A stretch of 51,509 bases of DNA from Gemmatimonadaceae bacterium (lineage in GTDB: Bacteria; Gemmatimonadota; Gemmatimonadetes; Gemmatimonadales; Gemmatimonadaceae), in NCBI GenBank assembly GCA_019745365.1, contig JAIETI010000001.1, positions 1-51,509 of the forward strand. Reading direction: 5' to 3'. How positions within the stretch are numbered: position 1 is the first letter of the stretch; each line of letters starts with the position of its first letter. The notes under the pieces were generated by a model, which was given only the letters and a program-made list of their open reading frames with translations, ran no database searches and was not told the DNA's origin. Both the position numbers and the translations under genes were made by a program. Of this stretch, positions 34,557-46,054 are shown piece after piece.

Positions 34557-35094
34557 CCACCCACTCCGGGGCTTGGGACGCGGCCGCACGAGCGTGCGCC
34601 GATTCTTCCCGCCAGAGGACGATCGCGAGCAGCACCGCGCCGGTGCTCACCGCGATGTCCGCGACGTTGAACGTGGGCCAGCGCCAGTCGCCGACCCCGA
34701 CATCGATGAAGTCCACCACGCCACGTCCACTCTTCAGACGATCAACGAGGTTCCCCAGCGCGCCACCGAGCACCAGCGCGAGCGCCCACTGTCGCGGCTG
34801 CGCATCCTCCGGCGTGCTGCGCCACAGCTGCCAGAGCCCTGCGGTCGCCACCAGCGTGAGCACGATGAACACCACGCGCGACCACGCTCCCACATGCATC
34901 CCGAACGCCGCGCCCCGGTTGTACACCAACGTCCAGCGCACCGCATCGCCGAGCACCGGGTGCGGCACATACGCGAGCGCGAGCTGATCGACCGCCACCA
35001 ACTTCGTCACGGCATCGGTCAACACGACGCCCGCGACCGTCGCGCCGAAGCGCCCCGGACGAGGCCCCACCCACGCGAGCGGCGCAGCGCTCAC
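34525..35094 (-). CDS. lspA: LspA, lipoprotein signal peptidase
   Basis: 189 residues, four membrane helices. The conserved regions are YNRGAAFGM, GGALGNLVDRL and FNVADIAVSTG; the two catalytic aspartates are in NLVDR and NVADI. It cleaves lipoprotein signal peptides in the inner membrane, such as that of the lipobox protein at 47.1-48.1 kb. GTG start at 35092-35094 overlaps the previous stop (GTGA). Confidence 0.94.
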   Translation of the reverse strand: MSAAPLAWVGPRPGRFGATVAGVVLTDAVTKLVAVDQLALAYVPHPVLGDAVRWTLVYNRGAAFGMHVGAWSRVVFIVLTLVATAGLWQLWRSTPEDAQPRQWALALVLGGALGNLVDRLKSGRGVVDFIDVGVGDWRWPTFNVADIAVSTGAVLLAIVLWREESAHARAAASQAPEWVDVGTASDPRR

Positions 35095-35510
35095 TTCTTC
35101 CCCTCTTCCTCGCGCGTCTTGCACTCGAAGCAGTAGCGCGCGTGCGGCAACGCTTCGAGTCGCGTGAACGCGATCTCGCCACCGCAGTGATGACACTGTC
35201 CGAAGGTCTGCGGCGACTTGTACAACCGACGCAGCGCCTGATTCACATGCCAGAGGAAGCGCCCTTCCTTCGAGGCGAAGAGAAACGCCTTCTCGCGCTC
35301 CATCGCGTCCGTCCCCTGATCGGCCATATGGAACGAGTACGAGCTGAGGTCACCATCCGAGCCCGGCCCGGTGTTGTTCAGCGTCTCATCCCACTGCCCC
35401 AACTCGCGCATGACCCGCTTCCGCTCCTCGAGCAGGAGCTTCTCGAGCAACGCGAGCTGCTTCTTGCCCAACGGCTTGAACTCCTTCTTCCCTGCAGGGG
35501 TCGACGCCAT
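35091..35510 (-). CDS. DksA/TraR-type zinc finger unit, possible internal start within the ileS frame
   Basis: The last 139 codons of the ileS frame encode a DksA/TraR-family protein: a coiled coil (about 15-85) with [14 protein letters not shown], then a C4 zinc finger C-x2-C-x17-C-x2-C with [11 protein letters not shown]. An ATG at 35508-35510 has AAGGA 7 nt upstream, so separate translation is plausible. No stop separates it from IleRS. The sequence is near the RNA polymerase-secondary-channel regulators, but the tip lacks the standard DxxDxA of E. coli DksA. Confidence 0.5.
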   Translation of the reverse strand: MASTPAGKKEFKPLGKKQLALLEKLLLEERKRVMRELGQWDETLNNTGPGSDGDLSSYSFHMADQGTDAMEREKAFLFASKEGRFLWHVNQALRRLYKSPQTFGQCHHCGGEIAFTRLEALPHARYCFECKTREEEGKK

Positions 35511-38500
35511 CGTGTAGTCCTTGCTGAATGCGATGTGCACGGCATGCTCGTCGAGCTCGGTCTCGACGGATGTCGTCCACGGAGCGGCGGGGAGCACGTC
35601 GGCCACGACGAACTCCGCCGCCAGCACTTCGCCGGCGATCCACTGCCGGTGTTCGGACAGCGCGGCACGCACCTCCTCGGTGCCCGTCATCGCCAACCGG
35701 ATCCGATCATTCACCTGCAGCGCGGCATCCTTCCGCATCCGCTGCACGCGACTGATCGCCTCGCGCGCGATCCCTTCCGCGCGCAACGCCGGTGTCACCG
35801 TCGTATCCAACGCGGCGAACCGGCTTCCTGCCTGTTCCACCACCAACGCCCCGCTCGCGTGCCGCACGATAGTGAGGTCATCCGCCTCGAGCGCGTGCGT
35901 CACCCCCTCGACCGTGATCGGCACCGCCGTCCCGTGCTCGAAGGCGACGAGCGTCTCGCTCCCCAACGCCGCGATCGCCGCAGCCGCCAGCGGCGTCGCC
36001 TTCCCCCACCGCTTTCCTAGCGCGCGGAAGTTCGGCTTCGCCTCCAAACGCACCAACGCGTCCGCCGACGTCGCGAACTCCACCCGCTTCACGTTCAACT
36101 CGGCGGCGAGCAAGGGCACCAGCGCATCACGCGACTCGACTGACGCGAAGGTCCCGACGCACACTAACCGATCGAGCGGTTGCCGGACCTTCACCTTCGC
36201 CGTCTCGCGCGCCGAACGCCCCAGCGTCGCAAGCGCGCGCAACTCCGCCATCGCCTGTTCGAGCGTCGCATCCGGCTCCGCCACCCCCGTGCGGACATAG
36301 TCCGCGAGGTGCACCGATGTCCCCGTCAACTCCCGATGTAAGCGATCGGTGACGAACGGTGTGATCGGCGCCAGCAAGCGGCACGCGACCACCAGCACCT
36401 CGTGCAACGTTGCGAACGCCGCGCGGCTCTCCGCCGTCGTGGGATCGTAGAACCGGTCGCGCGACCGCCGCACATACCAGTTCGACACATCGTCGGTGAC
36501 GAAGTCCATCAGCACGCGCGCGGCGTCGGTGACGTCGTACTGCTCCAACAGACGGTCCGCTTCCAGCTCCACGCTGCGCAACCGCGAGAGGATCCAACGA
36601 TCGATCGGCGTTCGCGCGGACGGTGCAGGGTCATCCGGCGAAGGATGCCACCCGAATGCGGCGAGCTCGGCGAAGAACTTGTAGACGTTGCGTAACGTGA
36701 CCAGGAACCGCCCCGCCGACTCTCGGATCACCGCCTCATCGAAGCGCCGCGGCAACCAGACCTGACTCGACGACACGAGGAAGAGCCGCACCGCATCGGC
36801 GCCGTGCCGCTCGAGCGCCTGCCACGGATCCACCGCATTCCCGCGCGACTTGGACATCTTCTGCCCGTTCGCGTCGAGCACCATGTCGTTCACCACCACA
36901 TTGCGATACGGCGCGGTCTGATCGTCGCTGTTGTTCGGCAATGCATCCCCCAACCCCGTCGCGATCGCCAGCAGCGAGTAGAACCACCCGCGCGTCTGGT
37001 CCACTCCCTCGGCGATGAAATCACCGGGGTACTGTTCCTGAAAGCGCGCGGCACCCTCGAACGGATAGTGCCACTGCGCGAACGGCATCGACCCCGAGTC
37101 GAACCAGGTGTCGATCACCTCGTTCACGCGGCGCATCGTTCCCGTCCCGCTACGGGCGGGCCAGGTGACAGCGTCGATTCCCGGCTTGTGCGGATCGAAG
37201 TCGGCGCCGAGCGGCGCGCCGACGCGCTCCGCCAACTCCGCATACGAGCCGATCACCTCGATCTCGGTCGGGTCCGCGTCGTTCACCCACACCGGGAGCG
37301 GCGTCCCCCAATACCGATCGCGCGAGATCGCCCAATCGATGTTGTTCTCGAGCCAGCTCCCGAAGCGCCCCGCCCCGACCTCGGGCGGATTCCAATTCAC
37401 GCGCGCGTTCCGCGCGAGCATACGGTCCTTGTACGCGCTCGTGCGCACGAACCAGCTCCCGCGCGCGTAGTACAAGAGAGGCGTCTTGCAGCGCCAGCAA
37501 TGCGGATAACTGTGCGTGAAGCGCCCGTCCTTCCAAAGCACATCACGCGCCTTCAGCTCGGCGATGATATCGACATCCGCCGACTTCACGAAGCGTCCGC
37601 CGACCACGGGGATCGCCGCGTCGAACTCGCCGCGCGCCGTCACCGGCTGCACGAACGCGAGCCCGTTCGCCTTCCCCGCTACGTAGTCGTCCGCGCCGAA
37701 CGCCGGCGCGAGATGCACCACCCCCGAGCCGTCGTCCGCCGAGACGAAGTCCGCGCCGACGATCACCTCATGCGCGCCCTCGTCGGGGTACGCGACCCAA
37801 TCGAGCGGGCGGCGATAGCGCATCCCCACCAGTTCAGCACCCGTGAACGAGCGTACGACGTCCCAGCGATCCGCCCAGTCCGCGCCGAGCACACCACCCG
37901 CGCGCGCCTCGGCGAGCACGATCGTCCACGCCGCACCGCTCTTCTTCCGCAGCTCGACGTAGGCGAGCTCCGGGTGCACGGCGAGCGCGGTATTCGACAC
38001 CAGCGTCCACGGGGTCGTCGTCCACACGATGATCCGCCGTCGCTCCGTACCCGCGTGCTCCAGGTCGAGCGCGATGTACACCGAGGGATCCTCGACGTCC
38101 TCGTACCCCTGCGCGACCTCGTGCGACGAGAGCGCCGTGCCGCAGCGCGCACAGTACGGGAGGATCTTGTGCCCCTGATACAGGAGCCCCTTGGTGTGCA
38201 GCGTCTTCAGCGCCCACCACACCGACTCGACATAGTCGTTGGCGTAGGTGATGTACGCATCATCGTAGTCGAGCCAGTAGCCGATGCGCTTCGAGAGCCG
38301 CTCAAAATCATCCTTGTACGTCCACACCGACTCGCGGCAGCGACGATTGAACTCCGCAACGCCGAAGCGCTCGATGTCCTGCTTACCACTGATGCCGAGC
38401 GCTTTCTCGACCTCGATCTCGACGGGGAGACCGTGGGTGTCCCACCCAGCCTTCCGCACCACGTGGTGCCCGCGCATCGCGCGATGCCGTGGGAAGAGAT

Positions 38501-38708
38501 CCTTCAGGGTGCGCGCAAAGACGTGATGGATCCCCGGCCGGCCGTTCGCGGTCGGTGGCCCCTCGAGGAACACGAACGGCTTCCCGCTGCGTCGCGCGGC
38601 GAGCGCGGTCGCGAAGAGTCCTTCCTGCTCCCATTCGGCGAGCAGCGCCTCTTCGAGCGCGTGCGCGGGTTGATCCGGGGGGAGCACCCGCATCGTCGGC
38701 GTACTCAC
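35091..38708 (-). CDS. ileS: IleRS fused in frame to a DksA/TraR zinc-finger domain
   Basis: 1,205-residue frame. Residues 1-1066 are isoleucyl-tRNA synthetase: [17 protein letters not shown] with the signature at 59-62 reading G-I-H-H rather than H-x-G-H, an editing domain with [25 protein letters not shown], and KMSKS at 617-621. The frame then continues without a stop into a 139-residue DksA/TraR zinc-finger unit. The GTG at 38706-38708 follows GGAGG and overlaps the punA stop. IleRS charges tRNA-Ile and hydrolyses misacylated Val-tRNA. Whether the fusion is made as one chain, or is an error or in-frame stop loss, cannot be told from this sequence alone. Confidence 0.9.
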   Translation of the reverse strand: MSTPTMRVLPPDQPAHALEEALLAEWEQEGLFATALAARRSGKPFVFLEGPPTANGRPGIHHVFARTLKDLFPRHRAMRGHHVVRKAGWDTHGLPVEIEVEKALGISGKQDIERFGVAEFNRRCRESVWTYKDDFERLSKRIGYWLDYDDAYITYANDYVESVWWALKTLHTKGLLYQGHKILPYCARCGTALSSHEVAQGYEDVEDPSVYIALDLEHAGTERRRIIVWTTTPWTLVSNTALAVHPELAYVELRKKSGAAWTIVLAEARAGGVLGADWADRWDVVRSFTGAELVGMRYRRPLDWVAYPDEGAHEVIVGADFVSADDGSGVVHLAPAFGADDYVAGKANGLAFVQPVTARGEFDAAIPVVGGRFVKSADVDIIAELKARDVLWKDGRFTHSYPHCWRCKTPLLYYARGSWFVRTSAYKDRMLARNARVNWNPPEVGAGRFGSWLENNIDWAISRDRYWGTPLPVWVNDADPTEIEVIGSYAELAERVGAPLGADFDPHKPGIDAVTWPARSGTGTMRRVNEVIDTWFDSGSMPFAQWHYPFEGAARFQEQYPGDFIAEGVDQTRGWFYSLLAIATGLGDALPNNSDDQTAPYRNVVVNDMVLDANGQKMSKSRGNAVDPWQALERHGADAVRLFLVSSSQVWLPRRFDEAVIRESAGRFLVTLRNVYKFFAELAAFGWHPSPDDPAPSARTPIDRWILSRLRSVELEADRLLEQYDVTDAARVLMDFVTDDVSNWYVRRSRDRFYDPTTAESRAAFATLHEVLVVACRLLAPITPFVTDRLHRELTGTSVHLADYVRTGVAEPDATLEQAMAELRALATLGRSARETAKVKVRQPLDRLVCVGTFASVESRDALVPLLAAELNVKRVEFATSADALVRLEAKPNFRALGKRWGKATPLAAAAIAALGSETLVAFEHGTAVPITVEGVTHALEADDLTIVRHASGALVVEQAGSRFAALDTTVTPALRAEGIAREAISRVQRMRKDAALQVNDRIRLAMTGTEEVRAALSEHRQWIAGEVLAAEFVVADVLPAAPWTTSVETELDEHAVHIAFSKDYTMASTPAGKKEFKPLGKKQLALLEKLLLEERKRVMRELGQWDETLNNTGPGSDGDLSSYSFHMADQGTDAMEREKAFLFASKEGRFLWHVNQALRRLYKSPQTFGQCHHCGGEIAFTRLEALPHARYCFECKTREEEGKK

Positions 38709-39562
38709 ATCGCCTCCAGCACGCCGCGCACCACGGTCGTCAACGCGGGCTCCGCGGCCGCGGCGACCGCGAGGATCCGCTCCAACGACGCCGGCTCCAG
38801 CGCATCCGGCAAGCACGCATCGGTGATCAGCGAGAGTCCGAGCACACGCATCCCGGCGTGCACCGCGACGATGACCTCGGGCACGGTGCTCATCCCCACC
38901 ACGTCCGCGCCGATCGCGCGCAACATGCGATACTCCGCACGCGTCTCGAGATTCGGCCCCGCGACCGCGACATAGGTTCCCTCGCGGAGCGTCACGCCCG
39001 CGCGCTGCGCCACGCCGCGCGCGAGCGCGGCCAGCGCGGGATCGTACGGGGCCGACATGTCCGGAAAGCGCGGCCCGAACGATGCCTCATTCGCGCCGAT
39101 CAACGGATTGTCACCAAGCAGGTTGATGTGATCCGCGATCAACATCAGATCGCCGGGCGCCCAGAGCGGGTGCATCCCGCCGCACGCATTCGACACGATC
39201 AGCACCGGTGCGCCGAGCGCATGCATCACGCGCACCGGGAAGGTCACCTGCTGCAGCGAGTACCCCTCGTACGCATGGAAGCGACCCTGCATCGCTACCA
39301 CGCGCTTGCCACCCAAACGGCCGAAGAGCAGACGCCCCGCGTGCGACTCCACCGTCGACGTCGCGAAGCCCGGAAGCTCGGGGTACGCGATGGTCGTCTC
39401 GACCTCGATCGCCGCACCGAGCGCGCCGAGCCCGGTCCCGAGCACGATCGCGGCCTCCGGGACGAGCGCCGTGCGCGCACGCACCGCCGCCACGGCCGCG
39501 TCGACGGCCGTTCGGGTATGTGCGTGCGCGGCGCCCGCCGCGTGGCGATCGAGCACGGTCAC
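38705..39562 (-). CDS. punA: Purine nucleoside phosphorylase
   Basis: 285 residues, trimeric PNP/MTAP family. [10 protein letters not shown] is the phosphate loop, followed by [29 protein letters not shown] and [13 protein letters not shown] with a Met in [13 protein letters not shown]. Cleaves purine nucleosides with phosphate in salvage, consistent with hpt upstream. GTG start overlaps the divIVA stop (GTGA). Confidence 0.93.
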   Translation of the reverse strand: MTVLDRHAAGAAHAHTRTAVDAAVAAVRARTALVPEAAIVLGTGLGALGAAIEVETTIAYPELPGFATSTVESHAGRLLFGRLGGKRVVAMQGRFHAYEGYSLQQVTFPVRVMHALGAPVLIVSNACGGMHPLWAPGDLMLIADHINLLGDNPLIGANEASFGPRFPDMSAPYDPALAALARGVAQRAGVTLREGTYVAVAGPNLETRAEYRMLRAIGADVVGMSTVPEVIVAVHAGMRVLGLSLITDACLPDALEPASLERILAVAAAAEPALTTVVRGVLEAM

Positions 39563-40056
39563 GCCGCGTCGGTCCCCTTCGGCGCGCCGATCGGCGACTG
39601 CTCCGCCGCCTTCAGCTCCGCCTCGAGATGCTCCACCATCGCCCGCGCCTGCGCGAGGTACGAGCGCCGCTGCCGCTCGAGCGCGTCAAGCTCCTCCTGC
39701 AGCCGCCGCACCTCCGCCCGCGCCGCGTCGAGCAGGCGCTCGGCCTCCGCCTTCGCCTCGCGCACCGTGAGCTCCGCCTCGCGCTCGGCCTGTTCCTTCG
39801 TCTCGGCACGGAGCTGCTGCGCGGTGATGAGCGCGTCGTTCAACGCTTTGTCGCGCTCACGAAAGGCGCGCAGCTGCTCGTGGAACCCCTTGGCTTTCGC
39901 CTCGAGCTCCGAGTTGGCGCGCGTCAGCCGTTCGAGTTCGTCCGCGAGCTGCTCGCGGAACGCATCGACGCGCTGTTTGTCGTACCCGCGCAGCGCCGAC
40001 CCGAAGTCGTAGCGGCGCACGTCGACCGGCGTCAGGTGAAAGGCTTCGTCTTCCAT
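39559..40056 (-). CDS. DivIVA-domain coiled-coil protein
   Basis: 165 residues. The N-terminus [28 protein letters not shown] matches the DivIVA membrane-binding head, and residues 30-150 are continuous coiled coil. DivIVA proteins mark curved membranes at poles and septa and recruit partners. This is notable beside a polarity cluster. Its ATG overlaps the yggS stop by 1 nt. Confidence 0.87.
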   Translation of the reverse strand: MEDEAFHLTPVDVRRYDFGSALRGYDKQRVDAFREQLADELERLTRANSELEAKAKGFHEQLRAFRERDKALNDALITAQQLRAETKEQAEREAELTVREAKAEAERLLDAARAEVRRLQEELDALERQRRSYLAQARAMVEHLEAELKAAEQSPIGAPKGTDAA

Positions 40057-40739
40057 CAGGCTCTCGCTCCGAAGAGGATCGTTCCCAACCGCACCATCGT
40101 CGCACCTTCTTCCACCGCGATCTCGAAGTCGCCCGACATCCCCATCGACAACTCCGTCGCCGCCGCGTGTCCTGCCTGCCGAACCTGCGCCAACGCCGCG
40201 CGCGCGCCGGCAAACACCTGCCGCAACACCCGCTCCTCAGCCTCGAGCGGCGCCATCGTCATCACACCGCGCACACGCAGCCCGCTCAGCCCGAGCCACC
40301 GCGCCGCCTCAACATCCACCTCGGCCGGTGCGAGCCCGCCCTTCGAGGCCTCGCCCACCACGTTCACCTGCAACAGCACATCGACCGGCGTCCCACGCGT
40401 GCGTCCCACCACATCGATCGCATCGGCCAACCGCGCCGAATCGACCCCATGCACGAGCGCGAACCGATCCACCGCCTTCGCCTTATTGCGTTGGAGATGC
40501 CCGATCAGATGCCACGCCACCGGCGCCTGCACCATGGCCTGCTTCTCCACCGCCTCCTGCACCCGATTCTCGCCGACGTCGGTCACCCCCGCCGCCCACG
40601 CCGCCTCCACCGCCTCGGGACCATAGGTCTTCGTCACGGCGATCAGCCGAACCGATTGCCCGTGCCCACCACGCGCGACCGCCGCCGCGCAACGCGCCCG
40701 GATTGCAGCGACTCGATCAGGCAAGTTCGAAAAAGGCAT
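40056..40739 (-). CDS. yggS: YggS/PROSC-family PLP homeostasis protein
   Basis: 227 residues, alanine-racemase N-terminal fold. PLP-binding lysine in LIAVTKTYGPEAVEAA, then VGENRVQEAVEKQ, WHLIGHLQRNKAKAV and SMGMSGDFEIAVEEGATMVRLGTILFG. Binds PLP and maintains vitamin B6 pools; no enzymatic activity is known. It precedes divIVA as in many bacteria. Confidence 0.93.
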   Translation of the reverse strand: MPFSNLPDRVAAIRARCAAAVARGGHGQSVRLIAVTKTYGPEAVEAAWAAGVTDVGENRVQEAVEKQAMVQAPVAWHLIGHLQRNKAKAVDRFALVHGVDSARLADAIDVVGRTRGTPVDVLLQVNVVGEASKGGLAPAEVDVEAARWLGLSGLRVRGVMTMAPLEAEERVLRQVFAGARAALAQVRQAGHAAATELSMGMSGDFEIAVEEGATMVRLGTILFGARA

Positions 40740-40750
40740 AACAGTACAAA

Positions 40751-41509
40751 TTACCGACCGTCACGGGGCGCGAGCAAGGCGCGAAGCGCTGCGGCGTCCG
40801 TCGCACGCGTGAGCCGACCGTGCTCCGCGACGCTCACCTGACCGCTTTCCTCCGACACCACGATCACCAGCGCGTCGCTCTCCTCGCTCAACCCGATCGC
40901 CGCGCGATGCCTAGTGCCCATCGACTTATCCGGCAACGGCTGCTGCGAGAGCGGAAGGATGCACCCCGCCCCCACGATCGTCGCCCCGCGCACCACCACC
41001 GCCCCGTCGTGCAGCGGCGTCCCCGGCGCGAAGATCGTGGCTAGGAGCTCCGGGCTCACGTCCGCGGTCACCGAGGTCCCCGTCGCGAGCACTCCGGCCA
41101 GCGTCTCCTCCCGCTCCACGGCGATGATCGCCCCCACACCTCGCCGCGCCAGGCGCCACGCTGACTCCACGAGCGGCTCGATCGCTCCCTCGTTCTGAAT
41201 GCGTCGGAGGAAACGCGGCACCCGCGAGCGCCCCAGCTGCGCCAACCCCGACCGCAGCTCCGGCTGGAACACCACCAGCGCCGCGAACGCGCCGTACGTG
41301 AACGCGAGCCCCAAGAGGTAGGTGATCATCGTGAGCTTCATCACCCACGCCACCGCGTACGCGAGGACGAGGAAGAGGATCCCCACGAGCATCTGTACCG
41401 CGCGCGTCCCCGAGAGCAGTCGCAGTGCGCGATAAAAAATGAACGCGACCAGCGCGATCTCCACGAGATCGCGCCAGCCGAGCGAGAGGACCATCCAGCG
41501 GTCGAGCAC
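40751..41509 (-). CDS. cdaA: CdaA, membrane diadenylate cyclase
   Basis: 252 residues from the GTG that has GGAAGG 6 nt upstream; GTG two codons earlier is an alternative. Three N-terminal membrane helices precede the DAC domain with DGA (168-170) and RHR (200-202), both needed to join two ATP into c-di-AMP. It is next to ftsH; its usual partner gene cdaR is not visible here. c-di-AMP controls potassium and wall homeostasis. Confidence 0.92.
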   Translation of the reverse strand: MLDRWMVLSLGWRDLVEIALVAFIFYRALRLLSGTRAVQMLVGILFLVLAYAVAWVMKLTMITYLLGLAFTYGAFAALVVFQPELRSGLAQLGRSRVPRFLRRIQNEGAIEPLVESAWRLARRGVGAIIAVEREETLAGVLATGTSVTADVSPELLATIFAPGTPLHDGAVVVRGATIVGAGCILPLSQQPLPDKSMGTRHRAAIGLSEESDALVIVVSEESGQVSVAEHGRLTRATDAAALRALLAPRDGR

Positions 41510-41549
41510 CGTCACCCTTCCGCCAGTGGGAGGGGCCGGTGCGCGTGCA

Positions 41550-43529
<1,980 letters not shown>

Positions 43530-43537
43530 GGCTCAGC

Positions 43538-44092
43538 TCACTTCAGACTGGCGACGTACGGGAGGTGCCGGAAGTTCTCAGCGTGGTCCAGCCCGTAGCC
43601 GACGAGGAATTCGTGGGGCGCATCGAAACCGACGAAGCGCACAGGATGCGAGAGGTGTTCAGCGATGTGCTTGTGAAGCAGCGCGCAGATGCCGATCGAC
43701 GCCGGATTCCGTACGCGCAACGTGTCCGCGAGTTTCTGCAACGTGCGGCCGGAATCGACGATGTCCTCCACCAGGAGGATGTGCTGCCCCGCGAGTTCGG
43801 TCTCCGGATCGTACACGAGCCGCACGTTGCCGGAGCTCACGGTATCGGTACCGTAGGACGACGCCACGAGGAAATCCACGTGCAGCGGGCGATGGATCTG
43901 CCGCACGAGATCCGCGAGAAAGACGAACGATCCCTTGAGGAGGCCGAGCACGAGGAGATCGCCCTCCGGATAGGCGGCCGTGATCTCCGCCCCCATCTCC
44001 ACAACGCGCTGGCGGATGGTGGCTTCATCGAAGGCGATCCGCAGCACCTCGCGGCCGAGGAGGCGCGGGTCCGAGACGGGGGGAGCGCTCAT
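43538..44092 (-). CDS. hpt: Hypoxanthine phosphoribosyltransferase
   Basis: 184 residues, type I PRT fold. LVLGLLKGSFVFLADLVRQI, the PRPP loop ILLVEDIVDSGRTLQKLAD and VGFDAPHEFLVGYGLDHAENFRHLPYV. Converts hypoxanthine or guanine plus PRPP to nucleotides. ATG at 44090-44092 behind GAGGG; a TTG three codons earlier is less likely. Follows tilS as in many genomes. Confidence 0.95.
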   Translation of the reverse strand: MSAPPVSDPRLLGREVLRIAFDEATIRQRVVEMGAEITAAYPEGDLLVLGLLKGSFVFLADLVRQIHRPLHVDFLVASSYGTDTVSSGNVRLVYDPETELAGQHILLVEDIVDSGRTLQKLADTLRVRNPASIGICALLHKHIAEHLSHPVRFVGFDAPHEFLVGYGLDHAENFRHLPYVASLK

Positions 44093-44114
44093 ATCCCTCA
44101 ATATAGTAGCGCGC

Positions 44115-45074
44115 TCACTCAGACGTTCCGGTTCCCTCCGGCGCGGTGACGACGATCGTGTGTGCGTGCGCCTGCAGCTCGCCCCCCCGCGACAGCTGGA
44201 TCGATGAGCCGACCGCGGCGCGCGGCGCCCACTCCAGCACGCGGGCCAGTCCGCGGCGGTCCACGGTGAGCCCCACCCAACTCGCGACCTCCGGCCACCA
44301 GAGCGCGGCGAACGCGGCGGGTGATGCGATGACCAAGGAGCGGGGGACGATCACCTGCGCGCCGACCTGCCGCACCCCCGCCGCGCGGGCAGCGGCGGCA
44401 ACCTCCGCGCGCAGCGCAGCCGCGCGATCACCCAGTGAGATCAGCCACCGCCGGAATCCCGGGCGCACCGCTTCGAACGCGGGGAGCAACTCGTGGCGCA
44501 CGCGATTCCGGAGATAGTGCGGATCGGCGTTCGTGGGATCGTCGATGAAGGCGATCTCCCGAGCCGCCGCATAGGCGTCGATCTCGGCTCGGGTCACGGC
44601 CAGTAGTGGACGAGCGATGGGGCTCGCCGCCGCCATCCCAGCCAGCCCCCGCGGTCCCGCGGCGCGGAGCAGCCGCATGAACACCGTCTCGGTCTGATCG
44701 TCGGCGGTGTGTGCGGTGACGATCGTGGCGCGGTGCGCGACCGCGAGCGCGGAGAGAAAGCGGTAGCGTTGCGCCCGCCAGGCGGCCTCCGTCGCCACGC
44801 GGCGCCGCGCACGGTCGGCGGTGACCGGGAGTCCCAACGCGGTCGCCCGAGCGACCACGAGACGCACCGCCTGCGCTGCCGCCGCCGACGTCCCGTGATC
44901 GAAGGTGGCGACCTGTGCGTCGCGATGCGTTGTGCGCGCCAGCGCATCGAGCAGCACCATCGAGTCCCGTCCGCCCGAGACCGCGATCAGGAGCGGGCCG
45001 GAAGGGAGGGCGCGCACAGCGCGCTCGATCGCGGTGATCGCGCGGCGGGAAGAGAGGGGCGCACGGTGGGGCAC
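44115..45074 (-). CDS. tilS: TilS, tRNA-Ile lysidine synthase
   Basis: 319 residues. The PP-loop AVSGGRDSMVLLDAL, VATFDHGTSAAA, RRRVATEAAWRAQRYRFL and TAHTADDQTETVFMRLLR precede the HYLRNRVRHELLPAFE segment. Modifies C34 of tRNA-Ile(CAU) to lysidine. I chose GTG at 45072-45074; an upstream GTG would overlap the divergent small gene. The gene lacks the longer C-terminal domain of E. coli TilS. First gene of the housekeeping run. Confidence 0.92.
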   Translation of the reverse strand: MPHRAPLSSRRAITAIERAVRALPSGPLLIAVSGGRDSMVLLDALARTTHRDAQVATFDHGTSAAAAQAVRLVVARATALGLPVTADRARRRVATEAAWRAQRYRFLSALAVAHRATIVTAHTADDQTETVFMRLLRAAGPRGLAGMAAASPIARPLLAVTRAEIDAYAAAREIAFIDDPTNADPHYLRNRVRHELLPAFEAVRPGFRRWLISLGDRAAALRAEVAAAARAAGVRQVGAQVIVPRSLVIASPAAFAALWWPEVASWVGLTVDRRGLARVLEWAPRAAVGSSIQLSRGGELQAHAHTIVVTAPEGTGTSE

Positions 45075-45117
45075 GGCGAGAAACTCACCCCCTCGTGCAC
45101 CGCGCACCACCCCCACA

Positions 45118-45146
45118 TTGATGCGCGTCGAACCACGCGCTATCTT
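45118..45146 (+). promoter_or_regulatory. Probable promoter of 58-residue membrane protein
   Basis: TTGATG (45118-45123), 17-bp spacer, TATCTT (45141-45146). The expected start would leave about 30 nt of leader containing GAGGA before the GTG at 45183. Confidence 0.6.
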
Positions 45147-45182
45147 CACGCGCGTACCGCTCCGTTCACCTACGAGGATGCA

Positions 45183-45359
45183 GTGGAACACAGCTTCGGC
45201 GGCCCTCTGGGCACCTTGATCGCAGGACTCGGGATGGGCGCCTTCTATGCCGCGCTCATCTGGATCAACATGCTCCTCGGCCTCTTCCTGACCCCCTTCT
45301 TCATCATCCCGATGACTTGGGTGCAGGACGCGATGGCGGCGCGAAAGAAGGGCGCCTAG
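45183..45359 (+). CDS. 58-residue hypothetical membrane protein
   Basis: Small protein with two hydrophobic segments (TLIAGLGMGAFYAALIWINM and LLGLFLTPFFIIPMTWV) and a basic C-terminus (MAARKKGA). GTG start behind GAGGA, promoter upstream, hairpin downstream, divergent from tilS. A coherent transcription unit supports a genuine gene. No function is recognised. Confidence 0.78.
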   Translation: MEHSFGGPLGTLIAGLGMGAFYAALIWINMLLGLFLTPFFIIPMTWVQDAMAARKKGA

Positions 45360-45382
45360 TTCGAACGACGATCTAATGGACG

Positions 45383-45406
45383 AGGCCGGCCCGTGAGGGT
45401 CGGCCT
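45383..45406. terminator. Hairpin between convergent genes
   Basis: AGGCCGGCCC and GGGTCGGCCT form a 10-bp stem (one G-T pair) around GTGA. It lies 24 nt after the 58-residue gene and 7 nt after the end of the convergent zeta-like gene. Neither side has a strong U tract, so it is a probable bidirectional terminator. Confidence 0.55.
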
Positions 45407-45412
45407 TCGCTG

Positions 45413-46051
45413 TTATCGGGGAGCTCGCGCGGCGTCACGGGCGGCTTGAACGATCGGCTTTGCCCAGTTTGGCATCGCGTCTCGCGTGACCTCGAACGCG
45501 ATGCTTCGACCGCGCACCGCGAGTAGCCGCCGAGGACGCGCACGCTCCCCGGAATGGACGGCGGACTCGATGCTATTGTCGTACAGGGTGAGCCCCGCGA
45601 GCACCGGCACGAGCTCGATGAGATGGAGCCGGCTTGAGGTGAACCGCGCGCGTAAGAGCGACTCGGGGATATCGTGCCCCCCGGCGCGAACGCGATCAGC
45701 CACCCGTCTGAGATGCCGCTCCACGGAGTCGAGCCCCATGAACAGCACGTGGACGTCGTGGGTGCGCGCGGCGGCCATCAGAAGCGCTGGGATCGTGCGG
45801 CCCCCGAGCGTCGTCTCGATGGCAAAATCCCTGCGGCGCTCGATCGCGCGCGCAAGCAGCCCCCGCCCGTACTCCCAAGCGCGTCTGCTGATATCGTCGG
45901 ACGCCGCGCCGGGCGCCGCCGGGAGCAGGGTGTGGGCGTACTCATCTGGATTGAAGAACCGCCCACCCGCTTTGAGCAACCGGCTGCCGACGACGCTGCT
46001 CTTTCCCGCCCCGTGCACCCCGGCGAGCACTAGGAGTTCTGGTCGGCGCAC
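45413..46051 (-). CDS. Zeta-toxin-like P-loop kinase
   Basis: 212 residues. Walker A GVHGAGKS (11-18), N-P-D at 34-36 in FFNPDEYA and E79-T80 in FAIETTLGGRT match zeta-toxin/UNAG-kinase family positions. Zeta toxins phosphorylate UDP-GlcNAc at the 3'-OH and block peptidoglycan synthesis; many family members act on other substrates. GTG start, 3 nt after the Phd-type antitoxin. Substrate inference is by family only. Confidence 0.82.
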   Translation of the reverse strand: MRRPELLVLAGVHGAGKSSVVGSRLLKAGGRFFNPDEYAHTLLPAAPGAASDDISRRAWEYGRGLLARAIERRRDFAIETTLGGRTIPALLMAAARTHDVHVLFMGLDSVERHLRRVADRVRAGGHDIPESLLRARFTSSRLHLIELVPVLAGLTLYDNSIESAVHSGERARPRRLLAVRGRSIAFEVTRDAMPNWAKPIVQAARDAARAPR

Positions 46052-46054
46052 GGC

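Noticed and set aside
45189-45191. Upstream GTG start for tilS
   Set aside because: It would overlap the divergent small gene and its promoter, adding residues with no TilS similarity.
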